DNA of 64,000 bases. Origin: Clusia tigrina. Taxonomy: Eukaryota; Arthropoda; Insecta; Diptera; Clusiidae. Below are positions 9,843-20,348 of this stretch, one piece after another. How positions within the stretch are numbered: the stretch's first letter is position 1; each line of letters starts with the position of its first letter. A model generated the notes under the pieces. That model was not told the origin of the DNA. It ran no database searches and saw nothing but the letters and a program-made list of their open reading frames with translations. Location of the stretch: assembly GCA_920105625.2 (NCBI GenBank), contig OV050030.1:97977152-98041151 (forward strand), written 5' to 3'. The translations under genes were made by a program, and so were the position numbers.

Positions 9843-10433
9843 AATTTTTCGAACATCTAATACTTATATATAGATGGATCAGGTGAATTAATAAATATTT
9901 GAATAAGCTGAATTCATAATTTTTTTTTTTTAAATTAATTTTTTTTGTCTACAAAATCGGAGACGGATGTCAGAATAAATTTTTTGAGCTGTAATTGTTA
10001 AAAAAAACTTGCTGAATTGAGCGATGAATTTGTCTGATACAATAATTCGAATTTATATTTTAGGGGCTTAGTATTAAAATGTAATACTTTCTTGACAGTT
10101 GAAAGAAAAAATTAATGAAATCGATCAAGTATTTCAGAAAATATAACCATTAGAAAGTTATGCTTTGAAAATGCCGGCCATCATACATTTGATGGACAAA
10201 CACTGTGTGTGCTACGTCTTGCTACTATAAAAACGTATATAGAAATTAAAGGTCGAAATGTGTTGTTTGGATTTCTGGAAAAAAATTTTGCAATATTTTG
10301 CTCTTAACGTAGTTAAAGCGATTTGAATGTCGAAAAGGCGATCTAAAAATCGTGCACAATGCATAAAAAACACGGCATACTTTTAGGATTATGCTAGTTA
10401 ATTGCCTCATAAATGTAAGTAATGTAAACAAAA
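9843..10433 (+). other. Transib 5' internal region, N-terminal transposase not recognisable
   Basis: AT-rich, many stops in all frames. The N-terminal half of the transposase should lie here but I cannot recognise it, so it is decayed or deleted. Confidence 0.5.
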
Positions 10434-11598
10434 TGTAAAAACAAAAACAACAATATTATTATATGCGATGGGTCATCTGGACATGCTGAATACCAGCAAA
10501 GTCTTCTTAGCGATGCAAGTGATGGAAATATTTATTTAGTTTCAATGGTACCGCTAACATTAAATTCAGAATGCAATAATGAATTTTGGCGAAACAATAG
10601 TCCATCGTCAACCCGATACTGCCGTCCGATTTCGTTCGAATTTGCCAAAGAAACGAAAGATAAAGTTGAAGAAGTAGCCGGAAAAATAAATTCCCAGATC
10701 GCTGCTTCGAAGCCCACACAGATATCTATCTATAATAGGGAAATAAATGTGAAGCATAACCTTCTGTTCACAATGATCGACGGTAAAACGGCTCAAATAG
10801 TCACACATACTCCTTCTGCAGCAGTATGTTACATTTGTGGTGCAAAACCAACAGAAATGAATAATTTGGAGCTGATTTTATCAAAAACAGTACAGGCAGA
10901 GGCATTTAAATTAGGGATATCATCTTTACATGCTAGGATAAAGTTTATGGAGTGCATACTTCATTTAGGATATAATTTGCCGTTTCAAAAGTGGGCTGCG
11001 ACTCTTGAAAATAAGCAAATTAAACAACAAAATAAAATTCGAATTCAGGAGCGTTTCAGAGAGAGATTGGGCTTACGAGTGGATGCTGTACAGCAAGGGA
11101 CTGGCACATCTAACAACGGGAACATGTCAAGGCGTTTTTTTTTCAAACCCTGAAATTGTGGCCGATATAACGGGAATAAAACACGAACTGATAGACCGAT
11201 TTAGAATTATCCTCCAAATACTAACATGTGGACAAAAAATTAATAGCGACAAATATAACACTTATGCAATGAATACAGCAAAGTTTTTTGTCGAGAATTA
11301 CAGCTGGTTTCATATGCCTGTAACTGTGCACAAGGTTCTTATACATGGCAAGCAAATTATGGATGCCGCAATACTTCCAATTGGAATGCTATCGGAGGAA
11401 GCCGAAGAAGCCCGGAATAAGGATTACAGAAAATTCAGGCTTATGTTTTCTAGAAAATGTGATCGAGTTTCAACAAATTCTGATGTTTTCCATCGACTGC
11501 TGGCAACTTCTGATCCGTATATCACTTCCATATGGCGACAACCAAATAAAAACACATTAGAATTAGATCCCATTGTCCAACAAATGATAGAGGACTAA
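10434..11598 (+). pseudogene. Transib transposase, RAG1-core-like C-terminal part, one frameshift
   Basis: The frame is open from about 10434 to 11153. It carries CDGSSGHAEYQ (10464 on), which matches the place of the first catalytic Asp in RAG1 (CDGMGD); SSTRYCRPISFEF; a CYICGA zinc-binding pair like RAG1 CTLC; SLHARIKFMECIL; and IRIQERFRERLGL with NNGNMSRRFF, like RAG1 KHLRKKMNLKP...NGNFARKL. The frame then shifts at a run of nine T (about 11134-11142) and continues (open 11005-11598) with KVLIHGKQIMDAAILPIGM. Last comes SEEAEEARNKDYRKFR, where the Glu three residues before NK (codon 11407-11409) matches the catalytic Glu of RAG1. I cannot assign the second catalytic Asp. A single indel in a homopolymer could be a sequencing error. 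Confidence 0.9.
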
Positions 11599-12150
11599 AA
11601 AAGCCTTTTGCTTTAACCATTTTTTGTTTTTTAAATAATTATACTGATGTTTGCGATAAACTTCCAACAAAAGTATATGGTTCGCATGAACTTGTTACAA
11701 GTTCGAATACCTGCACATAATTATCAATATAACAAAAAGTTTACCTAATTGTTCGCATTTTTTAAGCAAATGGTGTTCCTTAAAAATGTTTAAAAACTCA
11801 CAGAAAGTGGGCGTGATTGATTGATTGATTTAATAATAAATACCCTTTGTTTTTACCAATCTAAATTAGGTTTGATTGAGAATACCGAATTCAAAAATTT
11901 TAGATGTAAGGAAAATGGGCGTGGCAGTGATCCAATTTTTATCTAGATATATTTTTTTGGTTTCAAATAGGGGGCTCTACTATCCTACCAAATAGCATTA
12001 AGATCGAATGAGAATTGCGAGTTTTTGAAATTTCAGTTGTATGGCAGGTGGGCGTGGCAATGGTTTGATTTTGACAAAATTTTATAATTTTCTTAATGTG
12101 ATCAAAATTATCGTTTGTGCTAAAATTCATTGCTCTACGATTACTCCTTC
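11599..12150 (+). other. Transib 3' noncoding region with two diverged direct repeats
   Basis: No ORF of its own. Two related blocks (about 11874-11940 and 12007-12072, period about 133) each carry GAGAAT...GGGCGTGGCA; a third GTGGGCGTG lies at 11808. The ORF that starts at 12041 uses this DNA for its first about 50 codons, which are not RT. Confidence 0.6.
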
Positions 12151-12189
12151 TATTTTTTTCCAAAAAATGTATGGGGCGGCACCACTGTG
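12151..12189 (-). repeat. Transib right terminal repeat, 23-spacer signal-like
   Basis: On the minus strand: heptamer CACAGTG (12189-12183), identical to the consensus RSS heptamer, a 23-bp spacer (12182-12160) and an A-rich nonamer AAAAAAATA (12159-12151). Both ends share GG just before the A-run, which suggests the A-rich motif is homologous and its distance differs by 11 bp. Confidence 0.8.
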
Positions 12190-12194
12190 CGGCG

Positions 12195-12718
12195 GTACGA
12201 AAAAATTGCGTATAGTAATTGATCACAAAAAAATAAATGAACAAACAATATCGTACAAATATCCAATCCCACATTGTAATGTAATCTTATCCAACCTAGG
12301 AAAAGCAAAATACTTCTCCACTATAGACCGAGAATCTGGATTTCATCAAATTCTCATGAAACCAGAGGATATCGGAAATACTGCTTTCTCCGTGAATAAA
12401 GGAAAATATGAATTCATCCGACTACCATTCGGACTTAAATACGCGGCAGGCATCTTCCAGAGCGCAATGGACGATATTTTGAGAGACTATATCGGCGAAA
12501 TATGTTCAGATCATCTATCAAAAATAATTGGGACTTTAAAGAACGCTCATATGAAAAAATCGTTAGATAAGTCGAAATTTTACCAAACAGAAGTTGAATT
12601 ATTAGGCTATAGAAAAAGTTATAATATGATCAAAACTAACCCAATGAAAATAAAAACCATTCAGGTATATCCTTTGTCAACCACCTTGACACAACTAAGA
12701 AGCTTCTTAGACCCTTAA
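12195..12718 (+). pseudogene. gypsy-1 reverse transcriptase, active-site box deleted
   Basis: Plus-strand frame continuing from 9809: TKKLRIVIDHKKINE, YKYPIPHCNVILSNLGKAK, FSTIDRESGFHQI (first catalytic Asp region), KYEFIRLPFGLKYAAGIFQ. After DYIGEIC the expected YVDD segment is absent and the sequence jumps to DHLSKIIGTL and KSKFYQTEVELLGY. The polymerase cannot work. The frame ends at 12716-12718 within TLTQLRSFLDP, the start of the RT-RNase H connection. Confidence 0.85.
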
Positions 12719-12970
12719 TTCCACAGAAACAAATTATGCGACGAACGAGAAAGAGTCATACGCCATAGTGTGGGCCCTAAAATCACTACGGAACTATTTA
12801 TATGGCATATCGGATCTGGAGATTTATACGGATCATCAGCCCTTAACATTTGCTGTATCCACCAGAAATCCTAACAGGAACACAAAATGTAGTAGCTGAT
12901 GCTCTCTAGACAAATCCTAAATAAATTCAGTACGCAAAATTCCACAGAAAGAAGCGACAACTTCACCGTT
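12719..12970 (+). pseudogene. gypsy-1 RNase H remnant
   Basis: The plus strand encodes NEKESYAIVWALKSLRNYLY, LEIYTDHQPLTFAVSTRNPN and then, after a small break, VVADALSRQILNKF. These are the YAIVWAL, TDHQPLTF and ADALSR blocks of Ty3/gypsy RNase H and its C-terminal tether. The front part with the first catalytic Asp is deleted. Confidence 0.78.
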
Positions 12971-13199
12971 CTAGAAACTTCTAAACCTCTAAACGAAGTT
13001 AATCAACAAATCTTATTCAGCAGAGCCAATTTTACAATTCACAAGTCTATAACTCAATTTAACAGGATTCGACATATCATCGAGTATGACACGAGAGAGA
13101 ATTTAAAAACATCCTTATAGAATTTCCTCGACCAAATTTAGTAAAAGCAGTATATTGTACACCAGAAGACTTATACGAACTCAAATAAACAGTTAAAGG

Positions 13200-13600
13200 T
13201 GTTTTTAATAACAAATTTGCTTAAAAAAAAATTTTCCCTATTGATATTCCTAACCAAGATGACCAATAGGCTATAATTCAACAAACACACGTGAGAGCTC
13301 ACAGAAGTTGCAAAGAAAATCACAAACATGTGTACCAACAATATTACTGGCCAAAAATGTTAAGCCATTTTAAGGAATACATAAGACATTGTGAAGTTAG
13401 CAATAAAACCAAATACAATAGACATCCGCAGAAAATTGAAATCGGAGAGGCCTTGATTTCTAACAAGTAGGGGGAATTTCTCAACATAGATATCTTTTAC
13501 GCCCAAAGTCTTAAATTTATAACATGTATCGATGTCAAATCTAAATTCCTACCATCATGTTCCAATGGTAGAAACAATCTTATCTGGAATAATCTTATTA
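13200..13600 (+). pseudogene. gypsy-1 integrase remnant (zinc domain, start of core)
   Basis: The plus strand reads RAHRSCKENHKHVYQQYYWP, MLSHFKEYIRHCEVSNKTKYNRHP, then an in-frame stop, then FLNIDIFYAQSLKFITCIDVKSKF. This is the HHCC zinc domain (with one C changed to S) followed by the first part of the integrase core with the first acidic residue. The rest of the core is missing and 13600-13690 is unrecognised. Confidence 0.75.
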
Positions 13601-13689
13601 AATGACAACAATGGCTCAGTTGAAATACAAAATGGTCAAAACTAGACTCTTACAGGCAGCTTTCTCCTGAAATTTCAAAAGACCACTTT

Positions 13690-13843
13690 TAATAAATCCC
13701 AAATAGAGGAAGTGCTAATGCCTAGAAATGATAAAAGACTTGCAGTTAAGCAACGTTAGCGAGATAAACTCAATATCAACCAAAGGGAAATTTGAGTTCG
13801 CTATCAATTCAGTTCTGTCCGTCATATTAATATTCAGTGTGTC
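13690..13843 (+). pseudogene. gypsy-1 env C-terminal tail (probable)
   Basis: A short open stretch ends in a hydrophobic segment INSVLSVILIFSV just upstream of BEL-2A. It sits after the integrase, where errantivirus env is expected, and could be the membrane anchor of the envelope protein. The tail resumes at 23612 after BEL-2A. Nothing else of env is recognisable, so the call rests on position and hydrophobicity. Confidence 0.45.
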
Positions 13844-14346
13844 TGTTTGTACCTGCTCCAACGCAAAACTCCAATCAGCAATTCCCATCACCAATGCCCG
13901 CTCGTGAACGCAGAATAAGCAGTACACCCGACGAACGGATATACAGCGTGTGAAGCCTCATCAGCATTTCCGTACACGTGCGGGCTAAAGTATTAATTTG
14001 CCCTACGTACGCACAAACGCTGGTGCCTTGCACATAATTGCAGACACCACAAATATATTTATTTCTGTAGCATAATCAAAATTATAATATAAATTCAATC
14101 AATTTATAAATAAAAATTGAGATATACTTTTGAAGTCAACCATTCAACAGTGTTTTCTTTGTCGCCACTTTCAACCACAAGGTTAATTCAAAATTAATAC
14201 TTGATTATCCACAACACTCTTTCGGTACTGTACCCAAAGAGATATCAGACTTCAGTATTGCACTTGAAGTCATCATCATGATCCTTCGGTATTGCACCCA
14301 AGGAATCGGCAACCGATTAGTAAACCAACTAATCGGTATAGAAACA
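13844..14346 (+). repeat. BEL-2A 5' LTR
   Basis: 503 bp, TG...CA ends, matching 23104-23606 apart from about four substitutions in the last 130 bp (near 14216-14280). A TATAATATAAATT box and AATAAAAATT lie at about 14094-14118 and may serve as promoter and poly(A) signals. Confidence 0.95.
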
Positions 14347-14412
14347 TTTTGGAGGCCCCGGCGAGATAAGAACTCACGATCTCCTGTTTACCACAAGGCG
14401 AGATTCTGAAGG
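14347..14412 (+). other. BEL-2A leader with primer-binding-site position
   Basis: TTTTGGAGGCCCCGGCGAGAT follows the LTR in both BEL-2A and BEL-2B, so the primer-binding site probably starts at TGGAGGCC. I cannot name the primer tRNA. The BEL-2A leader is rearranged: GCGAGAT recurs at about 14398, and it lacks about 50 bp present in BEL-2B. Confidence 0.6.
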
Positions 14413-15477
14413 ATGGCGCATCACCACGAAACAATTGAGCAGTTGGACAAGTTGACCAGGGCACAGTATGAAGAGGGCTCGGCAATAGAGCAACTGGTGG
14501 GCAACTTTAAAAAGGACACACAAGACCGTAAAACCATCGAATATGCCAGTAAACGCATGAAGACTCTGAAGGAGGCATGGTCTACATTCGAACATCAACA
14601 TCATCTCGTACTCGAGCTAGACGAAGTTAATCATGAGTACTTCAAACAGGATTATAGAGGCAACGTAGCAAACCTCTACGACTGGCTGTTCACCAAATTA
14701 CAGCACATCATCAATGAGGAAGGAGAAAAGCGTAAAACGCCAGTGCAACTTGAAGTTCCCTTCCACGTCCATCAAGGAGGCTCTAACCGCAAGGACAGCA
14801 CACTGCGAACCAGCCATCAGGAAGGCGATGGACTCTTAGCCTTAGTACGGCAGCAAAAGGCGTTGGTGCGTGCAATTTCTCGAGTCATTGGGGATGTGCA
14901 CTCGGAAACTGATCAGTCACATCCACCAGTGTACTATGATATCAAAACGAAACTATTGATACGTTACCACGATAATCTGGTGCAAAATAACCAATGGATA
15001 TGGCAACGAACAAACCTGGCGGAAATTGATGGTTATGATGCGGACAAATTCTACGAGATCGAAGATGCGCTTCAAAACGTACTCATTAAGTTACGACAAC
15101 ATATTCCAGTCAGTACACCGAGCAACTCCACGCCAATCCACACCATACCACAGGCATTAAATGTGCATTTGCCTAAAGTTACCTTGCCAGTTTTTGACGG
15201 TAGCTATTCAACGTGGATACCATTTCGCGATTTGTATGTTAAGATGTTACATACTCAGCCAATAAGCAACACACAAAAAATGTTTTACTTGGCTGCCAAC
15301 GTACCCGGAGAAGCTAAAGCACTCATCGGTCACTTGCCAGCATTCGAGGAAAACTATGACGCAGCCTGGCAAATCTTGTGCGATAGGTTTAACAATAAAC
15401 GCAAATTGGTTAAAACTATCTATAGCAAGCTGTTTAATATAAAGAATGCTAGCAGTGAAATGGGCTCAACGCTTTAA
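14413..15477 (+). pseudogene. BEL-2A gag, N-terminal and DUF1759 part
   Basis: Opens with ATG at 14413 (ATGGCGCATCAC), also the start in BEL-2B. The 354-codon frame has a helical, charged N-terminus (EQLDKLTRAQYEEGS), then LPKVTLPVFDGSYSTWIPF and QKMFYLAANVPGEAKALIGHL, the conserved DUF1759 capsid region at about residues 254-310. The frame breaks at 15475-15477: compared with BEL-2B (CTTAAAACTTTACACG) this copy reads CTTTAAACTACGCG, a net loss of two bases. Gag continues in the next frame at 15446. Confidence 0.9.
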
Positions 15478-17281
15478 ACTACGCGATGCAGCCAAGGAAT
15501 GCATTTATGCGTTAAAAAGCCAAGGAGTTCCCGTAGATAGCTTCCACACAATTTTGGAGTATCTTTTATTGCAGAAGTTAGATAAAACGTCAAGATACGA
15601 GTATGAACTGACGCTAGATCAGCCTCAGGAGTTCCAACCCATTGACCGCCTATTGAAATTCTTAGAAAAACGTTTTCAATCATGTGAAGACCGAGAACCA
15701 CAACACAAAATTATCAAAAATAAATCGACAAACGCAAAATATCATTCAACGCTATTCTCAGCAACCAAGGCCGAAACGGGCTGCCTCGTATGCAAAGGCA
15801 ATCACCAACTTTTTGCATGCGCACAATTCTTGGCGAAAACGCCGCATCAGCGTTTTGATATAATTAAACAACACAAGTTATGTGCGAATTGTATGAAAAA
15901 TGGTCATACATCGAAAACTTGTTCAATGAGAGGATGCACCAAATGCAACAAGAAGCACAACTCACTAGTGCATTTTGATCAACAGCTAGCTAAGGGCCCA
16001 TCCAATAACTCGGGTCACTCCAGTCAGGGGTCATCTCAGACACTCACAACATCCGTAAGTGAGCCTACCGTGGAGTTACATAGCTATACCAGTGCCATAG
16101 AAAAACCACTCACCACTTCATTAGTGTCCCCGGTCAATGGTGCGGGCGTGAAACATGTGCTGTTGAGCACTGTCGTCTTAAAAGTAAATGACTTCCGTGG
16201 CAATGAATTTCAATGCCGTGCAATTTTGGACGGCGGTTCGCAGACAGACTACATTACGGACAGGTTGGCAAAGAAACTCGGATTACCAACACAATACAAT
16301 CCGCAGTACTTTGATGGAATTGGGGAAATTCAACAACGCGCTACTCACCGAGCCAACATTAAACTTGAGTCACGATTGACTAGTTACTCAGCCCGAATTG
16401 AAGTTGTCATACTGCCAAAAATTACACATCCACTGCCAACACAGAGTTTCGACGTGACAGCCTGGCCTATTCCTAAAAATATTCAATTGGCTGATCCGGA
16501 GTTTAATCAATCAGGTCCAATTGACATTTTTATAGGCAACGAATGTTATCTGGAATTGCTAGTAGTCGGCCAAATCAAATTGGGAACCGGGCTCCCCATA
16601 TTGCAAAACACCGTGTTCGGATCGGTGCTTGGTGGACACATCACAGTTCCATCAACAGCTGAGACTACGTTCTGCGGTATTAGAGTTACGAATGAAGATG
16701 AATCATTAACCCAACAGCTCGAGCGTTTCTGGCAGCTAGAAGAATTTGACACCAACAGCCCGCCGCTAACAGCGATAGAAAGAACTTGCGAAGCATTTTT
16801 CAACCAAATGGTGTGTCGAGCAGCGAACGGACAGTTCATTGTGCGCTTGCCTTTCGTTGATAACGCAAGCCCTCTTGGAGACTCGAAAGCTATCGCATTA
16901 CAACGCTTTTACGCCATCGAACGTAAATTGCAAAGAAACCCCGTCATCAAAATGCAGTATACGGCCTTCATGGAGGAATACCTGCGGCTAGGTCACATGG
17001 AAGAAGTTAGCAGAAGCATAAACCAACCCCACTACTTCTTACCTCACCACTGCGTTCTGAAGCCAGACAGCACCACCACAAAGTTGCGTGTCGTGTACGA
17101 CGCATCAATGAAGACGTCAACAAATGTATCATTGAACAATGTGCTACTACCAGGTCCAAAACTTCAAGAAGACTTATTTGCGGTTCTTTTGAGATTTCGA
17201 GTACGCAGATATGCTTTCACAGCGGACATCGAGAAAATGTACAGACAAATCATCGTGAACGAAGCTGACCGCAAGCATTAA
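15446..17281 (+). pseudogene. BEL-2A gag C-terminus, protease and start of RT
   Basis: A 611-codon open segment; homologous sequence starts just after 15477. Residues 113-125, 146-159 and 164-176 hold three zinc knuckles (CLVCKGNH..., CANCMKNGHTSKTC, CTKCNKKHNSLVH). Residues 235-280 hold the retropepsin-like protease with ILDGGSQTDYIT (DUF1758), catalytic Asp 262. From about residue 545 come VVYDASMKTS and FTADIEKMYRQI, the RT fingers and first catalytic Asp. The frame ends at TAA 17279-17281, and RT continues in the same frame right after it. BEL-2B has the identical stop. Confidence 0.9.
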
Positions 17282-18505
17282 CTAATCCTGTGGAGGAACA
17301 CGCCAAGCGAACCTCTGAAAAGTTACCAATTAAACACAGTGACTTATGGAGTCACATCGGCACCATATTTGCCGATAGAATGTCTACGCATATTAGCCAA
17401 GGAATATAGCACACAATATCCGCACGGCTCCAGATGCTTACAACAAGATTTTTATGTGGACGACGTTATGAGTGGACCCGCACGTTAGCAGAAGCCTTGC
17501 GCGTACAGGAGGAATTGAACTCCCTCACCAAGTCAGCAGGTTTTAAGTTGAGGAAATGGTGTGCGAGTAATAAAACACTGTTAACGAACCTCAACGCAGA
17601 GGATCGAGCAATTCAATTGAATTTTGACAACGACAATTTTACCATCACAACGCTTGGTTTAACGTGACAACCTGGAACTGATTACTTCCTAATAAGGACC
17701 AAATGGAGCACAACAGCCAAAATAACGAAACGCCAAGTACTGTCGGACATCGCGCATATTTTCGACCCATTAGGTTTTTTGTCACGAGTTGTGTCATGTG
17801 CAAAAATATTAATGAAATCGCTGTGGCGTCTAAAATTAAGCTGGGAGGAAGCACTCCCTATGGACTTGCATACCTTCTGGAGCCAGTTTAGAGAAAACAT
17901 CCAGGAACTTGAGAACTTGCAAATTCCACGCTACGTATTTCCAACTACAAAGGACAATGTGCATCAGAGGGAATTACACGCTTTTGCCGATGCATCCGAG
18001 CAGGCCTATGGCGCTGTTATTTATGCAAGGTCGATAAAAACAGATGGATCTGTGAGCGTTCAGCTGTTGTGTTCCAGATCAAAGACTACATCACCAAAAC
18101 AACAAACGCTCCCTCGGCTGGAGCTCTGTGCTGCACGGTTAGCAGCCCAGTTATTGGACAGGGTAAAACATATTTTACAATGGACAGGCGAATGCTTTCT
18201 GTGGTCTGACTCTGAAGTGACGCTAGCCTGGATCTCTGCCAGTTCGTTTTCCTATCACACCTTTGTGGCAAATCGATACAATACAAGAAGTAACGGTGAA
18301 GCAACAATGGCGTCACGCACCTACAGACAAAAACCCGGCAGACATGATCTCACGAGGCATCAACCCGGGTCAATTCAAACAACAAGGCATGTGGTTTTAT
18401 GGACCACTGTTTCTATACGGACCACCGTCATCGTGGCCAGCGGCATCAGCCAATTCAACCACAGAATTAGAGAAGAGACAGGTATATCTTACTACGTCAC
18501 AGATT
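17282..18505 (+). pseudogene. BEL-2A RT palm, connection and RNase H, broken
   Basis: After the stop the frame continues with TVTYGVTSAPYLP and FYVDDVMSG (YVDD codons start at 17453), so the active-site box is intact. A frameshift follows within about 25 bases (shared with BEL-2B). The next frame (17434-17667) runs LAEALRVQEELNSL to TTLGLT, then a private TGA where BEL-2B has TGG. The piece 17779-18513 carries HAFADASEQAYGAVIYAR and LPRLELCAARLAAQLL (RNase H). Around 18275 a private deletion shifts the frame. The non-LTR insertion starts at 18506. Confidence 0.88.
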
Positions 18506-20348
18506 CAGATTGATTGTAGGGTATAACACCCTTAAATATATCCAGGGGAATTTCCAGGGGAATTTTGATCTTTATTGAGTCTATGGATAACAGAAATCCT
18601 TACAGACTAGAGTTAATATGAAGTGAGTAAAAATACACATTAATAAGATTTAACATAATATATAAATTTAAAGTGACAGATAACATTGAAAACCAACCTT
18701 AGGATAAATTAACAATGAAATTCTTAAAAGTAAATTTAGACAATGAGAAATCAATACAATTATTAATTGACAATGAGTTACATAAAGACAATGCTCTAGT
18801 TAAAGGTTCACTTAGAGCATAGTTAGTACGATGACATTTAATAAAGAATAATTTAGGGAACCGCAACTGCCTCATAGGTATATTAAAATTTACAAGATTA
18901 AGTAAGGTGGGATCATCAATATTCCCAGCGATTATGTCGAAAATAAACATTATTGAATTAATCTTTCTTCTCGATTCAAGAGATTTCAATCCCATTAACA
19001 AACAACGAGCATTATACGACGGCATCATAACATTAAAACCAGTGGATTGTAACATATATTTGGTAGCAATTTTTTGTACTCTTTCCAATCTAGATGAATG
19101 AATCGCATATGATGGATTCCAAATCAGAGAAGCATATTCTAATCTTGATCTAACCAAGGATATATAGAGCGATTTTCTTGTATGCGGATCACTGAATTCA
19201 ACACTATTCCTCCGAACGAAAGCAAGAAGCGAATAAACTTTGGGCAAAATGAAGTTCAAGTGTTCGACAAAAGTAAACTTAGAGTCAAATATTACCCCTA
19301 AGTCACGGATAATGTCATGTTTTTGAAGTGGACAACCAGACATGCTATAAGTAGTTGCAATTACATTGTTACATTTACTAAACGTTGCACTAGAACATTT
19401 CCCAATATTTAAGCAGAAACCATTACACATACTCCATTCAACAACTTTATTAAGGTCAGATTGTAAAAAAACAAAATCAGCAATACTCTGAACTCGAACA
19501 AATAACTTTAAATCATCCGCATACAACAGAAATTTAGCATAAGAAAAACATTTACGAATATCATTAATATATAGTACAAAGAGCAAAGGCCCAAGAATAC
19601 TACCTTGCGGAACTCCAGAAGTAGCCATAAAGATATAGGAATTCGTGTTATTAATGGAAACATAACAACGTCTATAACATAGATACGATTTAATCCACTT
19701 CAAAAAAGCCGAATGGCAGCCCATTTTACCAAGTTTACTAATCAAGACAGAGTGCGAAACTACATCAAAAGCCTTTGAAAAATCAGTATATATGACATCC
19801 ACTTGATGTCCAAGTACAAAAGATGAGACACAATAGTTTGCAAAAAGTGCAAGATTAGTCACTGTTGACCTCCCAGAGACAAACCCATGTTGTTCAATAC
19901 AAATATGACGCTTAACTAAGAAATATAGTTTGAACTTAATGATAGACTCGAATAACTTTGAAACATTAGATAACTTAGAGATTGGACGATAATTGGACAC
20001 ATTATTTTTTACACCACTTTTAAAGGTAGGAGTAATAGAAGCAATTTTCCAGCAATCAATAAAAGTTCCAGACATTAATGATTTATTAAAAACTTGACAC
20101 AAAGGCAAAGCTAAGGCATTAGCACATTTAACCAGCAATATAGATGATAAACCATCAATATCAGCTTTTACGGAGATTTTCAAATCTACCAATGCATTTA
20201 AAACCTCCTCAACAGATATTGAAACCTCACCAATGTCTAAAAACTCATCTATATTATTAAGAATACATGAATTGTACCAAGAATCATCATTTGTGTAATT
20301 CGATTTAAAATAGTCAGCAAAGAGATCAACGGTGTCAGACAGACGAAA
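18506..20348 (-). mobile_element. 5'-truncated non-LTR retrotransposon inserted in BEL-2A
   Basis: AGATT occurs at 18501-18505 and 20349-20353, and BEL-2B at 58344-58353 (CAAAGATTCC) shows the empty site, so ends and duplication are clear. The element is on the minus strand, 1843 bp, starting inside ORF2. Its 3' end shows no poly(A) (short ATT/GATT-rich repeats instead), more like CR1/I-type tails than jockey. Being inside the young BEL-2A it is one of the youngest insertions in the window. Confidence 0.92.
18699..20347 (-). CDS. non-LTR reverse transcriptase (ORF2 C-terminal part), apparently uninterrupted
   Basis: Reverse transcriptase that copies the element RNA onto nicked target DNA. 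The minus-strand frame stays open from the truncation point (about 20347) to the stop at 18699; counting from codon 20192 gives 497 residues. Visible blocks: NYRPISKLSNVSKLFE (about 67), FVSGRSTVTNL (104), VIYTDFSKAFDVVSH (133, first catalytic Asp), SGVPQGSILGPLLFVLYINDI (192), FLLYADDLKLF (221, catalytic YADD) and DLGVIFDSKFTF. The endonuclease is missing because of 5' truncation, so it cannot transpose alone. Clade: CR1/I/jockey-like; I cannot choose. No own promoter is present. Confidence 0.9.

Larger units (their letters stand above)
9815..12189 (+). mobile_element. Transib DNA transposon (RAG1-related), 2375 bp, with ends and target duplication
   Basis: The left end reads CACTGTGGTGCC and the right end, read inward on the minus strand, CACAGTGGTGCC, an inverted repeat with one mismatch. 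Both ends are flanked by CGGCG (9810-9814 and 12190-12194), the 5-bp GC-rich duplication typical of Transib. Removing the element restores the gypsy-1 RT frame. The internal ORF resembles the RAG1 core. The A-rich motifs inside the ends lie 12 bp (left) and 23 bp (right) from the heptamers. At 2.4 kb it is shorter than full-length Transibs (about 3 kb); the part coding for the transposase N-terminus seems lost. Confidence 0.93.

Noticed and set aside
12041..12718. A single plus-strand gene starting at 12041
   Set aside because: The first about 50 codons are Transib 3' noncoding DNA and its terminal repeat; real RT coding starts at 12195.
18086..18316. Minus-strand ORFs opposite BEL-2 pol and env (also 16546-16839, 17645-17900, 20894-21202, 56387-56680, 57486-57741, 58882-59190)
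   Set aside because: They lie opposite conserved RT, RNase H or integrase coding and have no motifs of their own.
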